Assembly (NCBI GenBank): GCA_020438215.1 | Contig: JAGQUX010000009.1 | Span: 19,297-83,296, forward strand | From: Armatimonadota bacterium | Lineage (GTDB): Bacteria > Armatimonadota > Fimbriimonadia > Fimbriimonadales > Fimbriimonadaceae | DNA length: 64,000 bases | Direction: 5' to 3' | Part shown: positions 41,965-49,627 of the stretch, in pieces | Layout of the letters: every line of letters begins with the position of its first letter | Numbering within the stretch: the first letter of the stretch is position 1 | The notes under the pieces: model-generated | What the model saw: only the letters and a program-made list of their open reading frames with translations | The model's database searches: none | What the model was told of the DNA's origin: nothing | Program-made: the position numbers and the translations under genes

Positions 41965-42507
41965 ATGGAGCTCGGGCGGAGAATTCAAATCAAAGGAAGC
42001 TCCGGAAGCGGGAAATCGACCTTTGCCAAACGCCTGAGCGAGATCACTGGCATCCCCTACTACGAAGGCGATACGATCTATTGGCGAGCCAATTGGACAG
42101 CCCCTACAAACGAAGAATTTGCTGATCGCTTGGACAAAGCTCTCTCTGGTGAAGAGTGGATCTTTGACGGTAACTACGGCTCCCAGTCTGAGTTTTTTAG
42201 TCAGCGGGTAGAGACAGTGATCATCCTCAATTACTCCTTTTGGCTGATCATGAAGCGGCTATTGCGTCGATCCATTCGCGATGTCTCTAGTAAGAAGATG
42301 ATGTACGGGCACTCTCAACAAACATTTCGCGCTGCCTTCACGGGAAAGATGGGGCTGATCCCCTACACCATCCGCACCTTTCGAAGGCGTTTACGGCAAT
42401 ACGATGAACTCGATGCCAACCCGGGTCATATCCAGGTGATCCGATTCCGACACCCTTGCGAGGCGGATAAGTTCCTCACTGACCTGCAGAACTCAGTGCC
42501 AAAATAG
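41965..42507 (+). CDS. P-loop kinase-like protein (FlaR/AAA_17 type)
   Basis: A 180-residue protein with Walker A GSSGSGKST near its start (MELGRRIQIKGSSGSGKSTF), ITGIPYYEGDTIYWRANW and EEWIFDGNYGS. These are typical of the 'DNA topology modulation'/FlaR group of adenylate kinase-like P-loop proteins; the NTP acceptor is unknown. I begin at ATG 41965 because the fold begins there. The frame extends upstream into the divergent peptidase promoter. It lies 4 bases before purS, so it may be co-transcribed with purine genes. Confidence 0.82.
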   Translation: MELGRRIQIKGSSGSGKSTFAKRLSEITGIPYYEGDTIYWRANWTAPTNEEFADRLDKALSGEEWIFDGNYGSQSEFFSQRVETVIILNYSFWLIMKRLLRRSIRDVSSKKMMYGHSQQTFRAAFTGKMGLIPYTIRTFRRRLRQYDELDANPGHIQVIRFRHPCEADKFLTDLQNSVPK

Positions 42508-42511
42508 AGCT

Positions 42512-42745
42512 GTGGTCACCGTCCGAGTCAGCATCAATTTGAAACCGTCACTTCTCGATTCCGCCGGCAGAACGGTGGCGAGTTCCCTCCGCGATCTCGA
42601 CTTCTCTGAAGTGCAAGATGCCCGTATTGGCAAAACTGTCACTCTCCAAATGGAGAAGTACGACGAAGCTCGCGTGAAGTCGATGTGCGACAAGCTTCTC
42701 GCCAACCCTGTGATTGAGGACTACACGTTCGAGGTCATCGAATGA
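42512..42745 (+). CDS. purS: Phosphoribosylformylglycinamidine synthase subunit PurS
   Basis: Small structural subunit of the three-part FGAM synthase (PurLQS) of purine biosynthesis. The 77 residues start at GTG and read VTVRVSINLKPSLLDSAGRT, with LDFSEVQDARIGKTVTLQ and final IEDYTFEVI, all typical. Its stop overlaps the purQ start. The catalytic subunit gene purL is not in the window. Confidence 0.95.
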   Translation: MVTVRVSINLKPSLLDSAGRTVASSLRDLDFSEVQDARIGKTVTLQMEKYDEARVKSMCDKLLANPVIEDYTFEVIE

Positions 42746-43437
42746 AGGTCGCCCTTGTTCGGTTTCCCGGTGCGAACTGCGAACAAGACGGTTTCCATGC
42801 GCTGAATGATGACCTCGGCATTACCGCAGAATACGTTTGGCACGCCCAGGGCAGTCTGGATGGCTACGATGCTGTGTTCCTCCCTGGTGGGTTTACATAC
42901 GGCGACTATCTGCGGTGCGGAGCCATTGCCGCCCGCGCTAACATCATGAGCGAGGTCATCAGGTTTGCCAACGAGGGACGACCGGTTTTCGGCCCATGTA
43001 ACGGCTTTCAGGTGCTTTGCGAGGCGGGCCTTCTCCCTGGTGCGTTGATGCAAAACGAATCCGAGCGATTCCGCTGCGAAAACGTCTTGCTCAAAGCTGT
43101 GAACCGATCCTCTCCGTGGACGAGAAATGCTGATCAAATCGTTTCGATCCCCATTGCTCACGGCGAAGGTCGCTACGTTTGCGATGACGACACCCTGAAA
43201 ATGATCCACGATCTGAACTTGGTCGCATTTCAGTACGTCAATGCATCAGGCGAACTGAGTGAAGACGCAAACCCGAACGGATCAATCGAAAACATCGCTG
43301 GCCTCGTGAACAAGCGCGGAAACGTGCTCGGAATGATGCCTCACCCCGAGCGAGCAACGAAAAAATCGCTGGGTGGCGACGATGGCCTGGTGATTTTGCG
43401 GGCTTTTGCTGAAAGTTTTGAGCTTGTGACCACCTAA
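42742..43437 (+). CDS. purQ: Phosphoribosylformylglycinamidine synthase subunit PurQ
   Basis: Glutaminase subunit of FGAM synthase; it releases ammonia from glutamine for PurL. The 231-residue class I amidotransferase has nucleophile Cys86 (FGPCNGFQVLCEAGLLPG), His201 and Glu203 (MMPHPERA), and the start VALVRFPGANCEQD typical of PurQ. It is coupled with purS by ATGA. Confidence 0.97.
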   Translation: MKVALVRFPGANCEQDGFHALNDDLGITAEYVWHAQGSLDGYDAVFLPGGFTYGDYLRCGAIAARANIMSEVIRFANEGRPVFGPCNGFQVLCEAGLLPGALMQNESERFRCENVLLKAVNRSSPWTRNADQIVSIPIAHGEGRYVCDDDTLKMIHDLNLVAFQYVNASGELSEDANPNGSIENIAGLVNKRGNVLGMMPHPERATKKSLGGDDGLVILRAFAESFELVTT

Positions 43438-43456
43438 GGTCATTTCAGTTTTCGCC

Positions 43457-43462
43457 TATAAT
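43457..43462 (+). promoter_or_regulatory. Consensus -10 element before the NlpC/P60 gene
   Basis: TATAAT overlaps an in-frame ATG (43461) and lies 7 bases before GTG 43470. If used as a promoter, transcription starts at or next to that GTG, which makes 43461 an impossible start and the gene leaderless. Confidence 0.5.
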
Positions 43463-43469
43463 GGAGATT

Positions 43470-44207
43470 GTGGTGAGGATTACAACCGTTATCCTATCAA
43501 TATTGACTTTGGCCAGCGTTGCTTTTGCCCAAGAAAAGCGCGTGGTGGGTGTGTTGGGCCAATCGATTGAGCCGACAGAGATTCGCGTCAATATGGATTC
43601 AAAAGCGCGTGTGCTTTCGCGCGTCCAATCGTATCAGTATCTTGTTTTGAACAAGACGAAATACGACGCTTGGTATTCCGTTCTACTCATCAACGGCAAG
43701 ACTGGCTATATCAAATCCGAAATGGTCGTCCAACTCCCGTATAACGTGGAGATGCCGGTTCGCCAAGTTCAGCAGATGACATCCCGCTCGGGATCAACTC
43801 GCAAGCCCGCCAACGCCGGCACCAATGTTGATTCCATGCTGGAATACAGTTTCAACTTTATTGGTACGCCGTACAAATGGGGCGGCAACGATCTAGAAAG
43901 AGGGATTGACTGCTCAGGATTCGTGCAACAGCTTTACGGAGGGATTGGAGTCAACCTTCCCCGCACAGCCGCCGAGCAAGCAAAAGTTGGTCAGCCAATT
44001 GAGCGACTAGAAAATCTCCAGAAAGGTGATCGCCTGTACTTCTGGGATAAGAAACGCGGCAAGATCGGTCACACAGGCATCTTCCTTGGCTTCTTCCAAG
44101 ATGGAGGCGCGTATTTTATCCATAGCTCTAGTAACAATAAGGGCGTGGATGTGGATGACCTCCGGGTCGAAAAGTGGCGCAATATGCTCGTCGCCGCACG
44201 ACGATAA
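43470..44207 (+). CDS. Secreted NlpC/P60 peptidoglycan endopeptidase
   Basis: Exported cell-wall hydrolase that cuts the peptide stems of peptidoglycan. From GTG 43470 it has 245 residues: a signal peptide (ITTVILSILTLASVAFAQ), an SH3b-like domain (about 25-90) and a C-terminal NlpC/P60 domain with Cys148 in GIDCSGFVQQLYG, His201 in IGHTGIFLG and His218 in FIHSSS. The alternative start ATG 43461 overlaps the -10 element. A terminator follows. Confidence 0.92.
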   Translation: MVRITTVILSILTLASVAFAQEKRVVGVLGQSIEPTEIRVNMDSKARVLSRVQSYQYLVLNKTKYDAWYSVLLINGKTGYIKSEMVVQLPYNVEMPVRQVQQMTSRSGSTRKPANAGTNVDSMLEYSFNFIGTPYKWGGNDLERGIDCSGFVQQLYGGIGVNLPRTAAEQAKVGQPIERLENLQKGDRLYFWDKKRGKIGHTGIFLGFFQDGGAYFIHSSSNNKGVDVDDLRVEKWRNMLVAARR

Positions 44208-44225
44208 ATCAAGTTTGATTTCGTG

Positions 44226-44254
44226 GAAAATCCACCACTCAGTGGTGGATTTTC
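44226..44254 (+). terminator. Intrinsic terminator after the NlpC/P60 gene
   Basis: GAAAATCCACCACT and AGTGGTGGATTTTC form a long near-perfect palindrome 18 bases after the stop codon, ending in TTTTCTCATTT. The stem gives a stable hairpin with a short T-rich tail. Confidence 0.75.
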
Positions 44255-44266
44255 TCATTTGCCAGG

Positions 44267-44272
44267 TATCAT
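44267..44272 (+). promoter_or_regulatory. Candidate -10 element of the DUF4143 ATPase gene
   Basis: TATCAT lies 9 bases before the ATG at 44282 and just after the terminator hairpin of the previous gene, so the ATPase gene appears to be its own unit. Confidence 0.4.
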
Positions 44273-44281
44273 TTTGATGCC

Positions 44282-45478
44282 ATGGAAGGCCTAGTTCAGC
44301 GAAACATCGCTCCTTTTTTACAAGATGCATGCGCCGATACTCCAGTTGTTGTTGTCCACGGGCCTCGCCAATGTGGAAAGTCCACTCTCGTCAAAGATGT
44401 CCTTAATCTCGAGTACGTCACACTGGACGACAACCTCGCTCTTGATGCCGCACTCAACACCCCTGGTTCATTTCTTGGTGCATATCCGAACGGGTGCATT
44501 ATTGATGAAGTCCAGCGCGCCCCACAGATTTCTCGCTCTATCAAAGCGGCGGTTGATAAAAATCGCAAGCCTGGAATGTTCGTGCTGACCGGCTCAGCAA
44601 ATGTTCTCGTTCTGCCTAAGCTCAGCGACTCGCTTGCCGGGCGAATGGAAGTGGTGCCCCTCTGGCCCTTCTCCGTTGGGGAGCGGCGCGGTTTGCGGGA
44701 GGATTTCGCAGCCAAAGCTTTCAACAATGAGCCCCTGACTTCCCTCGAATTTGATCCAGAAGAAGACATCCTGAAAGGAGGGTTCCCGGAACCGATCTCT
44801 CGTGATTCTGCGCGGCGGCGTTCCGCTTGGTTCGAGCAGTATCTCAAGGCACTCATCGAGCGCGACATTCGCGATCTGAGCGATGTGGAAGGGTTGCGGC
44901 AAATCCCGCGTTTGCTCCGCACTCTCGCCGAAAGCACTTATGAAGTCCTCAATATCGCCGCCCTGAGCCGAGCGACGGGTGTCCCTGCCTCTAGCTTGAC
45001 CCGCTACCTGTCATTGCTCGAAGGCGTATTCCTCACTCGCACATTCCCGGCTTGGACATCCACGGAAGCCCGGGTAGCCAAAACTGCCCGGGTGGGATTC
45101 ACAGATACAGGGTTACTCTGCCATCTGCAAGGGATATCAAAGCCGGATCGCCTCACCCCTCAAATCTGGCTGAACTGGATCGCAATGGAACTCCATAAGC
45201 AGTCCACGTGGAGCGACGAGCCGTATGAAGTTAGTCATTTCCGATCCGCACGTCAATGGTCTGTGCCGATAGTTCTTGCCCATCGGGATGGAAAAATCAT
45301 TGGAATGGATTTTATTGATCGACCTTTGCCGGAGCCAAACGATTTTGAAGGGCTAGAGTTCCTGGAATCCATCGCCGAGGAAAACTTCCACCACGGCTAC
45401 ATCCTGCATACAGGATCAGAAATTCAGAAATTCACCAAGCGGTTGACAGGCATACCCATGACAATGCTCTTCGGTTAG
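44282..45478 (+). CDS. AAA_14/DUF4143-family ATPase
   Basis: A 398-residue ATPase. The N-terminal AAA_14 domain has Walker A GPRQCGKST (27-35), Walker B CIIDEVQRAP and the sensor LTGSANVL. A helical region (YLKALIERDIRDLSDVEGLR) leads to the C-terminal DUF4143 domain with an embedded winged-helix (LSRATGVPASSLTRYLSLLE) and a nuclease-like fold VGFTDTGLLCHL. The family is common in bacteria and archaea, with unclear function. It is a stand-alone gene; no toxin or partner gene lies beside it. Confidence 0.9.
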   Translation: MEGLVQRNIAPFLQDACADTPVVVVHGPRQCGKSTLVKDVLNLEYVTLDDNLALDAALNTPGSFLGAYPNGCIIDEVQRAPQISRSIKAAVDKNRKPGMFVLTGSANVLVLPKLSDSLAGRMEVVPLWPFSVGERRGLREDFAAKAFNNEPLTSLEFDPEEDILKGGFPEPISRDSARRRSAWFEQYLKALIERDIRDLSDVEGLRQIPRLLRTLAESTYEVLNIAALSRATGVPASSLTRYLSLLEGVFLTRTFPAWTSTEARVAKTARVGFTDTGLLCHLQGISKPDRLTPQIWLNWIAMELHKQSTWSDEPYEVSHFRSARQWSVPIVLAHRDGKIIGMDFIDRPLPEPNDFEGLEFLESIAEENFHHGYILHTGSEIQKFTKRLTGIPMTMLFG

Positions 45479-46506
45479 ACTAAATATGCGCCGTGTCCAG
45501 GCACATCCCTTGGCATCACAATTCCTTCAAAGGTTTCTAGCCCGGTCGCCGGATCAGGATCAAGGTTGAAGTGGTTATCCAGGTCAATGTGATCGCAAAG
45601 CCCACTGACCGCTGCTCCGGCAGCTATCGCAATGGAGCTATCAGACATACACCCGATCATCGTGCCCAACCCAAGCGCACGGCAGGCTTGGAGAACCCGC
45701 AGACCATCGGTCAGCCCACCGGTTTTCATCAATTTCATATTCACACCATCGCACTTGCCGATGATCTTGGGGATGTCGAATGAGGTCTGCACGGATTCGT
45801 CCACAAAGATCGGCATTGGACGATTTTCAAAGATGTGCGGGAGATCATCTTCGGCTCCCTTCACCAAAGGCTGTTCGATGTAATCGCAACCTCCCTCGGC
45901 GAGCCACTTCATAGATTCAATCGCACGGGGGACATCCCATCCCCCATTGGCATCGGCCCGGAGCTTGACTCCGTATGGTTCAGCCGCTTCTTTAGCGGTA
46001 AAGAAAATCTCCTTATCGTGATCCTGTCCTTGCGGACTCCCGAGTTTGATCTTCAGTGCTTTTGCACCTGCGATTTCAATGACCTTCGGCACTCGCTCGC
46101 GAACAACGTCTTTGGGCTCAATCCCAATTGTAACGCTGGTGGGAACTGTCGGTTTCGGCAACCCAAACAACTGATAAAGCGGCATCCCCGTTTTCATTCC
46201 CACCCAATCCCAGAGGGCAATGTCCAGCGAAGCAAGAGCTGCCATCGGAATCTCGCGACGAACGCCTTCTTCCCAGATTTCCAGAATGGACTGACCCAAC
46301 GTATCCTGAACAAGCTGCTCCAGCATCTGCGGAGCTTGTAGATACAGATCATCCGGCGCGCCCGTCCCGATGGCGGCTTCACCGCAACCTGTCACGCCAT
46401 CTTTTTCAACGAAGACAAACAGGTTTTTTGCGCTTGCGGTTGTGCCTCGCGAAATTGTGAGAGGAAAAAGTCGCTTGACTTCTATGACGCGGTGGCTGAA
46501 CTTCAT
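45475..46506 (-). CDS. L-Ala-D/L-Glu (dipeptide) epimerase, enolase superfamily
   Basis: Probable epimerase acting on dipeptides from peptidoglycan turnover. In its 343 residues are KALKIKLGS (the catalytic K-x-K), metal ligands in RADANGGW, YIEQPLV and VDESVQ, and the second lysine in MKLMKTGG. The C-terminal DLDNHFNLDPDP is typical of the dipeptide epimerase branch of the muconate-lactonising group. It converges with the DUF4143 gene (4-bp overlap) and lies beside an M42 peptidase gene on the same strand, a natural pairing for peptide recycling. Exact substrate is not certain. Confidence 0.87.
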   Translation of the reverse strand: MKFSHRVIEVKRLFPLTISRGTTASAKNLFVFVEKDGVTGCGEAAIGTGAPDDLYLQAPQMLEQLVQDTLGQSILEIWEEGVRREIPMAALASLDIALWDWVGMKTGMPLYQLFGLPKPTVPTSVTIGIEPKDVVRERVPKVIEIAGAKALKIKLGSPQGQDHDKEIFFTAKEAAEPYGVKLRADANGGWDVPRAIESMKWLAEGGCDYIEQPLVKGAEDDLPHIFENRPMPIFVDESVQTSFDIPKIIGKCDGVNMKLMKTGGLTDGLRVLQACRALGLGTMIGCMSDSSIAIAAGAAVSGLCDHIDLDNHFNLDPDPATGLETFEGIVMPRDVPGHGAYLV

Positions 46507-46546
46507 GCCCCATTATGAGCACGAAAACTCAGCCACCACAATGCAA

Positions 46547-47596
46547 TCAGCTTTCGTCGATCAAGAATTCTGCGATCAAATTCGCGGTATCGCGTAGCGC
46601 GTCAATATGTGTGCGCTCATAGCCATGCGATGTATCCACGCCCGGCCCGATGAGAGCAACCTGTGCAGTACCACCGCTTCGCCAATACGCCGATCCATCG
46701 CTGCCATAGTACGGATAAACATCCGGCTTGAGATCAACACCAGCGCGATCAGCAATATCCCGCAAACGATTCGTGAATTCCTTGCTGTACGGCCCGCTGG
46801 AATCCTTCACACAGATGGAACAGTGAGATTCCGAACCGTTCTGCCCGGAGCCAACAACCGCCATATCCAGGATCAAAAGCTTATGAAGATCTTCCGGCAA
46901 CGAATCCATCCCACCATGACCGACTTCCTCGAAGTTGCTGACTAAGAAACTCGTGCGTTGAGCCGGAGTGATGTCCACATCTCGAAGTGCCTTGATGGCC
47001 GCAAGACCGCACGCCACACAAGCCTTGTCATCCAGGAAGCGAGAGCGAATAAAGCCGGATTCGTTCTTCACAAATCGCGGATCAAGGTAAACGAAGTCTC
47101 CGACTTCAATCCCAAGCAAGCGAGTTTCTTCTGCGCTCGTAGTGCGCTCATCAATTCGGATTTCGAGGTTGTCCGCATTGCGGGAGGCCGATCCTGCTTC
47201 CTTATTGACGTGAACCGCGCCGTTCGCCAGCACAATGCTTCCCTTGATGCCGTTCCCCGACCGAGTTTGAATCGTGACGCCTTCGCTTTCGACCGTTGGC
47301 CACATGATGCCGTTCAGAGCATTCATGCGCAGGCGACCATTTGATTTGATCTCAGCAACAACCATCCCCAGCGTGTCTACATGAGCAGAAAGAGCGCGAG
47401 GCTCAGCGTCGTCCAAGCCGTCCATTGTTGCCACGAGCGCGCCCTTGTGGGTGATCTCGGAACTCACGCCCATATTGCTGAGTTCCTGCTGAACAAAGCT
47501 CACCGCCCAATCCGTATCCCCGGTCGGGCTCGGAGTGTTGATCAAATCCTCCAGGGTCTGGACAAGGTAGTCCATGGAAATATCAAATCTGGCCAT
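46547..47596 (-). CDS. M42-family metallo-aminopeptidase
   Basis: Di-zinc aminopeptidase of the M42/M20 clan. It has 349 residues from ATG 47596. Ligands are seen in ALSAHVDTLGMVV (His, Asp), the metal-bridging Asp in RFLDDKACVACGLAAI, the catalytic Glu pair in SNFEEVGHGGMDS, LLILDMAVVGSG and the late His in DTSHGYERTHID. The frame stays open 55 codons upstream, but ATG 47596 begins the fold and TAAAAT lies 7 bases before it. Cytoplasmic, probably large oligomeric. Confidence 0.88.
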   Translation of the reverse strand: MARFDISMDYLVQTLEDLINTPSPTGDTDWAVSFVQQELSNMGVSSEITHKGALVATMDGLDDAEPRALSAHVDTLGMVVAEIKSNGRLRMNALNGIMWPTVESEGVTIQTRSGNGIKGSIVLANGAVHVNKEAGSASRNADNLEIRIDERTTSAEETRLLGIEVGDFVYLDPRFVKNESGFIRSRFLDDKACVACGLAAIKALRDVDITPAQRTSFLVSNFEEVGHGGMDSLPEDLHKLLILDMAVVGSGQNGSESHCSICVKDSSGPYSKEFTNRLRDIADRAGVDLKPDVYPYYGSDGSAYWRSGGTAQVALIGPGVDTSHGYERTHIDALRDTANLIAEFLIDES

Positions 47597-47603
47597 TGTT
47601 TCG

Positions 47604-47609
47604 ATTTTA
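47604..47609 (-). promoter_or_regulatory. Candidate -10 element of the M42 peptidase gene
   Basis: TAAAAT on the reverse strand lies 7 bases before the ATG at 47596 with only CGAAACA between them, so the transcript should be leaderless. Confidence 0.45.
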
Positions 47610-47631
47610 GCCCGATGACGATCTGCGATGT

Positions 47632-48405
47632 TTATCGGAAGATAAGATCGGTCAAGAAGTAGTTCGCCACATAGATCAAAACCATCGTGATCACAACGGT
47701 TCTGGTGGTGGACGCGCCAACTCCCACCGCACCACCTTTTGTACTCAAACCCTGTTGGCACGCAACGACAACGGTGATGAATCCGAAGACAATGGTCTTG
47801 GCCATACCCCCCACGACGTCACTCAGTTCTAGATACTGGCGGATCGAGCGCATAAAGATGCCTTCTGGCACGCCCACAAGTTGAACAGAGACGAAATAGC
47901 CCCCGAGAACCCCGGCGTACATCCCCACAAGCCCAAGCACCGGAAGCATCACAGTTCCCGCGATCAGCCGCGGGATAACGAGGTAGTTGATGGGTGGGAC
48001 ATTGAGGGATCGCAAAGCTTCAATCTGCTCGGTCACTGCCATCGTTCCGATCTGTGCGGCAATCGCCGAACCACATCTTGCCGCCACCATGATCCCGGCG
48101 AGGATTGGTGCGACCTCCCTCGCCATTGAAAGAGCAATGGAGCTTCCTACCAAAGAGGCGGCACCGTAATCCTGCAAAAGCTCCGCGAAATACAGAGCCA
48201 AAACTCCACCGTAGGACATCGCGGTCAGCGCAACAATCGGAACGGAAGATGCTCCAATAAATGCCATCTGGTGCACCGTTTCTTTCCATTCCCGAGGATG
48301 GCGGAACAGATTCTTGAGCGCTTCCCAAACAATGATGCAGCACTCCCCGATAAAGACGAGGGTGCGGGAAATCCATAGCCAAGGTGATGCCGCGCTCAAG
48401 TTCAC
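47632..48405 (-). CDS. MlaE-family ABC transporter permease
   Basis: Inner-membrane permease of the Mla type, which moves phospholipids between the membranes and keeps the outer leaflet asymmetric. It has 257 residues from GTG 48405, with five membrane segments and the family's signature regions QMAFIGASSVPIVALTAMSY, LAGIMVAARCGSAIAAQIGT, TEQIEALRSLNVPPINYLVI PR and FGFITVVVACQQGLSTKGGA. The frame extends to TTG 48456, but a -10-like TATAGT sits there and AGAGAG lies nine bases before the GTG. The ATPase (MlaF) and MCE (MlaD) genes are not adjacent. Confidence 0.9.
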   Translation of the reverse strand: MNLSAASPWLWISRTLVFIGECCIIVWEALKNLFRHPREWKETVHQMAFIGASSVPIVALTAMSYGGVLALYFAELLQDYGAASLVGSSIALSMAREVAPILAGIMVAARCGSAIAAQIGTMAVTEQIEALRSLNVPPINYLVIPRLIAGTVMLPVLGLVGMYAGVLGGYFVSVQLVGVPEGIFMRSIRQYLELSDVVGGMAKTIVFGFITVVVACQQGLSTKGGAVGVGASTTRTVVITMVLIYVANYFLTDLIFR

Positions 48406-48459
48406 TTGCAGGTGCTCTCTGAATCGTAAGAATACCGGGGAACACCCACCATCCAAGAC

Positions 48460-48465
48460 TATAAT
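48460..48465 (+). promoter_or_regulatory. Divergent -10 elements sharing one site
   Basis: TATAAT (48460-48465, forward) lies 8 bases before the ATG of the 52-residue gene. On the reverse strand TATAGT (48458-48463) overlaps it and faces the MlaE-type gene. One small AT-rich site could thus serve both directions. Neither has a clear -35. Confidence 0.45.
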
Positions 48466-48473
48466 TGAATTCG

Positions 48474-48632
48474 ATGGCAGGCGTTACTGGACAAAAGGTG
48501 CCTTGGTTCCCGCTCATCCTCTTGGTGGTTGGGATCATCTTCTTTTGGGTGTATCCCCAAATTCGGGGCAACCAACCGGTCAAAGTTGAGCCGTACCCGA
48601 ACCTGCCTTTGGAGAAAAAAGCGGAAGAATGA
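48474..48632 (+). CDS. 52-residue single-pass membrane protein upstream of pyrD
   Basis: A small gene: ATG 48474 to TGA 48632, MAGVTGQKVPWFPLILLVVG followed by IIFFWVYPQIRGNQPVKVEP and a charged tail ending EKKAEE. It has one clear membrane segment (about residues 11-28). The TGA overlaps the pyrD ATG (ATGA), so it is translated with pyrD. The -10 element lies 8 bases before its start. I do not recognise a family. As class 2 PyrD is membrane-associated, a helper or anchor role is conceivable but unproven. Confidence 0.65.
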   Translation: MAGVTGQKVPWFPLILLVVGIIFFWVYPQIRGNQPVKVEPYPNLPLEKKAEE

Positions 48633-49618
48633 TGTACGAACACATTCTCCGACCTCTTCTTTTCTCCTTTGACCCCGAGACCGCCCACCACCTTGCCATG
48701 TCTGGGATTACCAGCGGCATGATCGGGGGAACGCGCGATAACTTACGCACCGATCTCCGCAAAACCGTCTTTGGCGTTGATTTTCCGAACCCTATTGGCC
48801 TCGCCGCCGGGTTCGACAAAGACGGAGTCGCCATTGATTTCTGGGAACGATTGGGATTCGGGTTTATTGAAGTGGGGACGGTGACGTTCCATCCTCAGCC
48901 CGGCAACCCCAAACCTCGGCTCTTCCGGGTGCAAGAGGAAATGGGGCTCATCAACCGGATGGGGTTCAACAACCACGGAGCAGAGGCACTTGCACGTAAG
49001 CTCGCGGCATCGCAAGCAACGATCCCGGTTGGAGTGAATCTCGGGAAAAGCAAGATCACCCCCCTTGAAGAAGCGGCAGAGGATTACGGCAACAGCTATC
49101 GCCTCCTCCACGAGCTCGGCGATTACTTTGTGGTGAATGTTTCTTCCCCGAACACTCCCGGTCTCCGCGATCTGCAAGACAAGGACTCGCTCAAAGCTAT
49201 CTTCAGTACCTTGCGCGAAATTGATGATAAGCCTCCGCTTCTCGTGAAAATCGCACCTGATCTTTCCGAGTCAGCTCTGGATGATGTTGTCAGCGTTGCC
49301 AGTGAGTATCAACTGGCTGGCATCATCGCCACAAACACCACGATCGACCGATCCATGCTCGCAAGTGATCCCAACGAAACCGGTGGCCTCAGCGGCGCAC
49401 CTCTCACCGGGAAATCGAATGTCGTTGTTGCTCATCTCCGCTCCGTAATGCCAGAAAGCATGGCTTTGATCGGAGTTGGGGGCATCATGGCTACCGCCGA
49501 CGCGGTGCGCAAATTTGAGCTGGGAGCCGATCTGATCCAGGTTTACACTGGATTTGTTTATGGCGGCCCGAACTTTGTCCGGCAGATTCTGAGTGAATTG
49601 CCACCACTGGAGGGATAG
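48629..49618 (+). CDS. pyrD: Dihydroorotate dehydrogenase (quinone), class 2
   Basis: FMN enzyme that oxidises dihydroorotate to orotate in pyrimidine synthesis and passes electrons to quinone at the membrane. In 329 residues: N-terminal helical membrane-interacting part (LLFSFDPETAHHLAMSG), PIGLAAGFDKDG, TVTFHPQPGNPKPRLFR, NRMGFNNHG, GVNLGKSK, the catalytic Ser region VNVSSPNTPGLRDLQ and GVGGIMATADAV. These mark class 2. It is coupled to the 52-residue membrane protein gene upstream. Confidence 0.96.
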   Translation: MMYEHILRPLLFSFDPETAHHLAMSGITSGMIGGTRDNLRTDLRKTVFGVDFPNPIGLAAGFDKDGVAIDFWERLGFGFIEVGTVTFHPQPGNPKPRLFRVQEEMGLINRMGFNNHGAEALARKLAASQATIPVGVNLGKSKITPLEEAAEDYGNSYRLLHELGDYFVVNVSSPNTPGLRDLQDKDSLKAIFSTLREIDDKPPLLVKIAPDLSESALDDVVSVASEYQLAGIIATNTTIDRSMLASDPNETGGLSGAPLTGKSNVVVAHLRSVMPESMALIGVGGIMATADAVRKFELGADLIQVYTGFVYGGPNFVRQILSELPPLEG

Positions 49619-49627
49619 AATAGAGCC

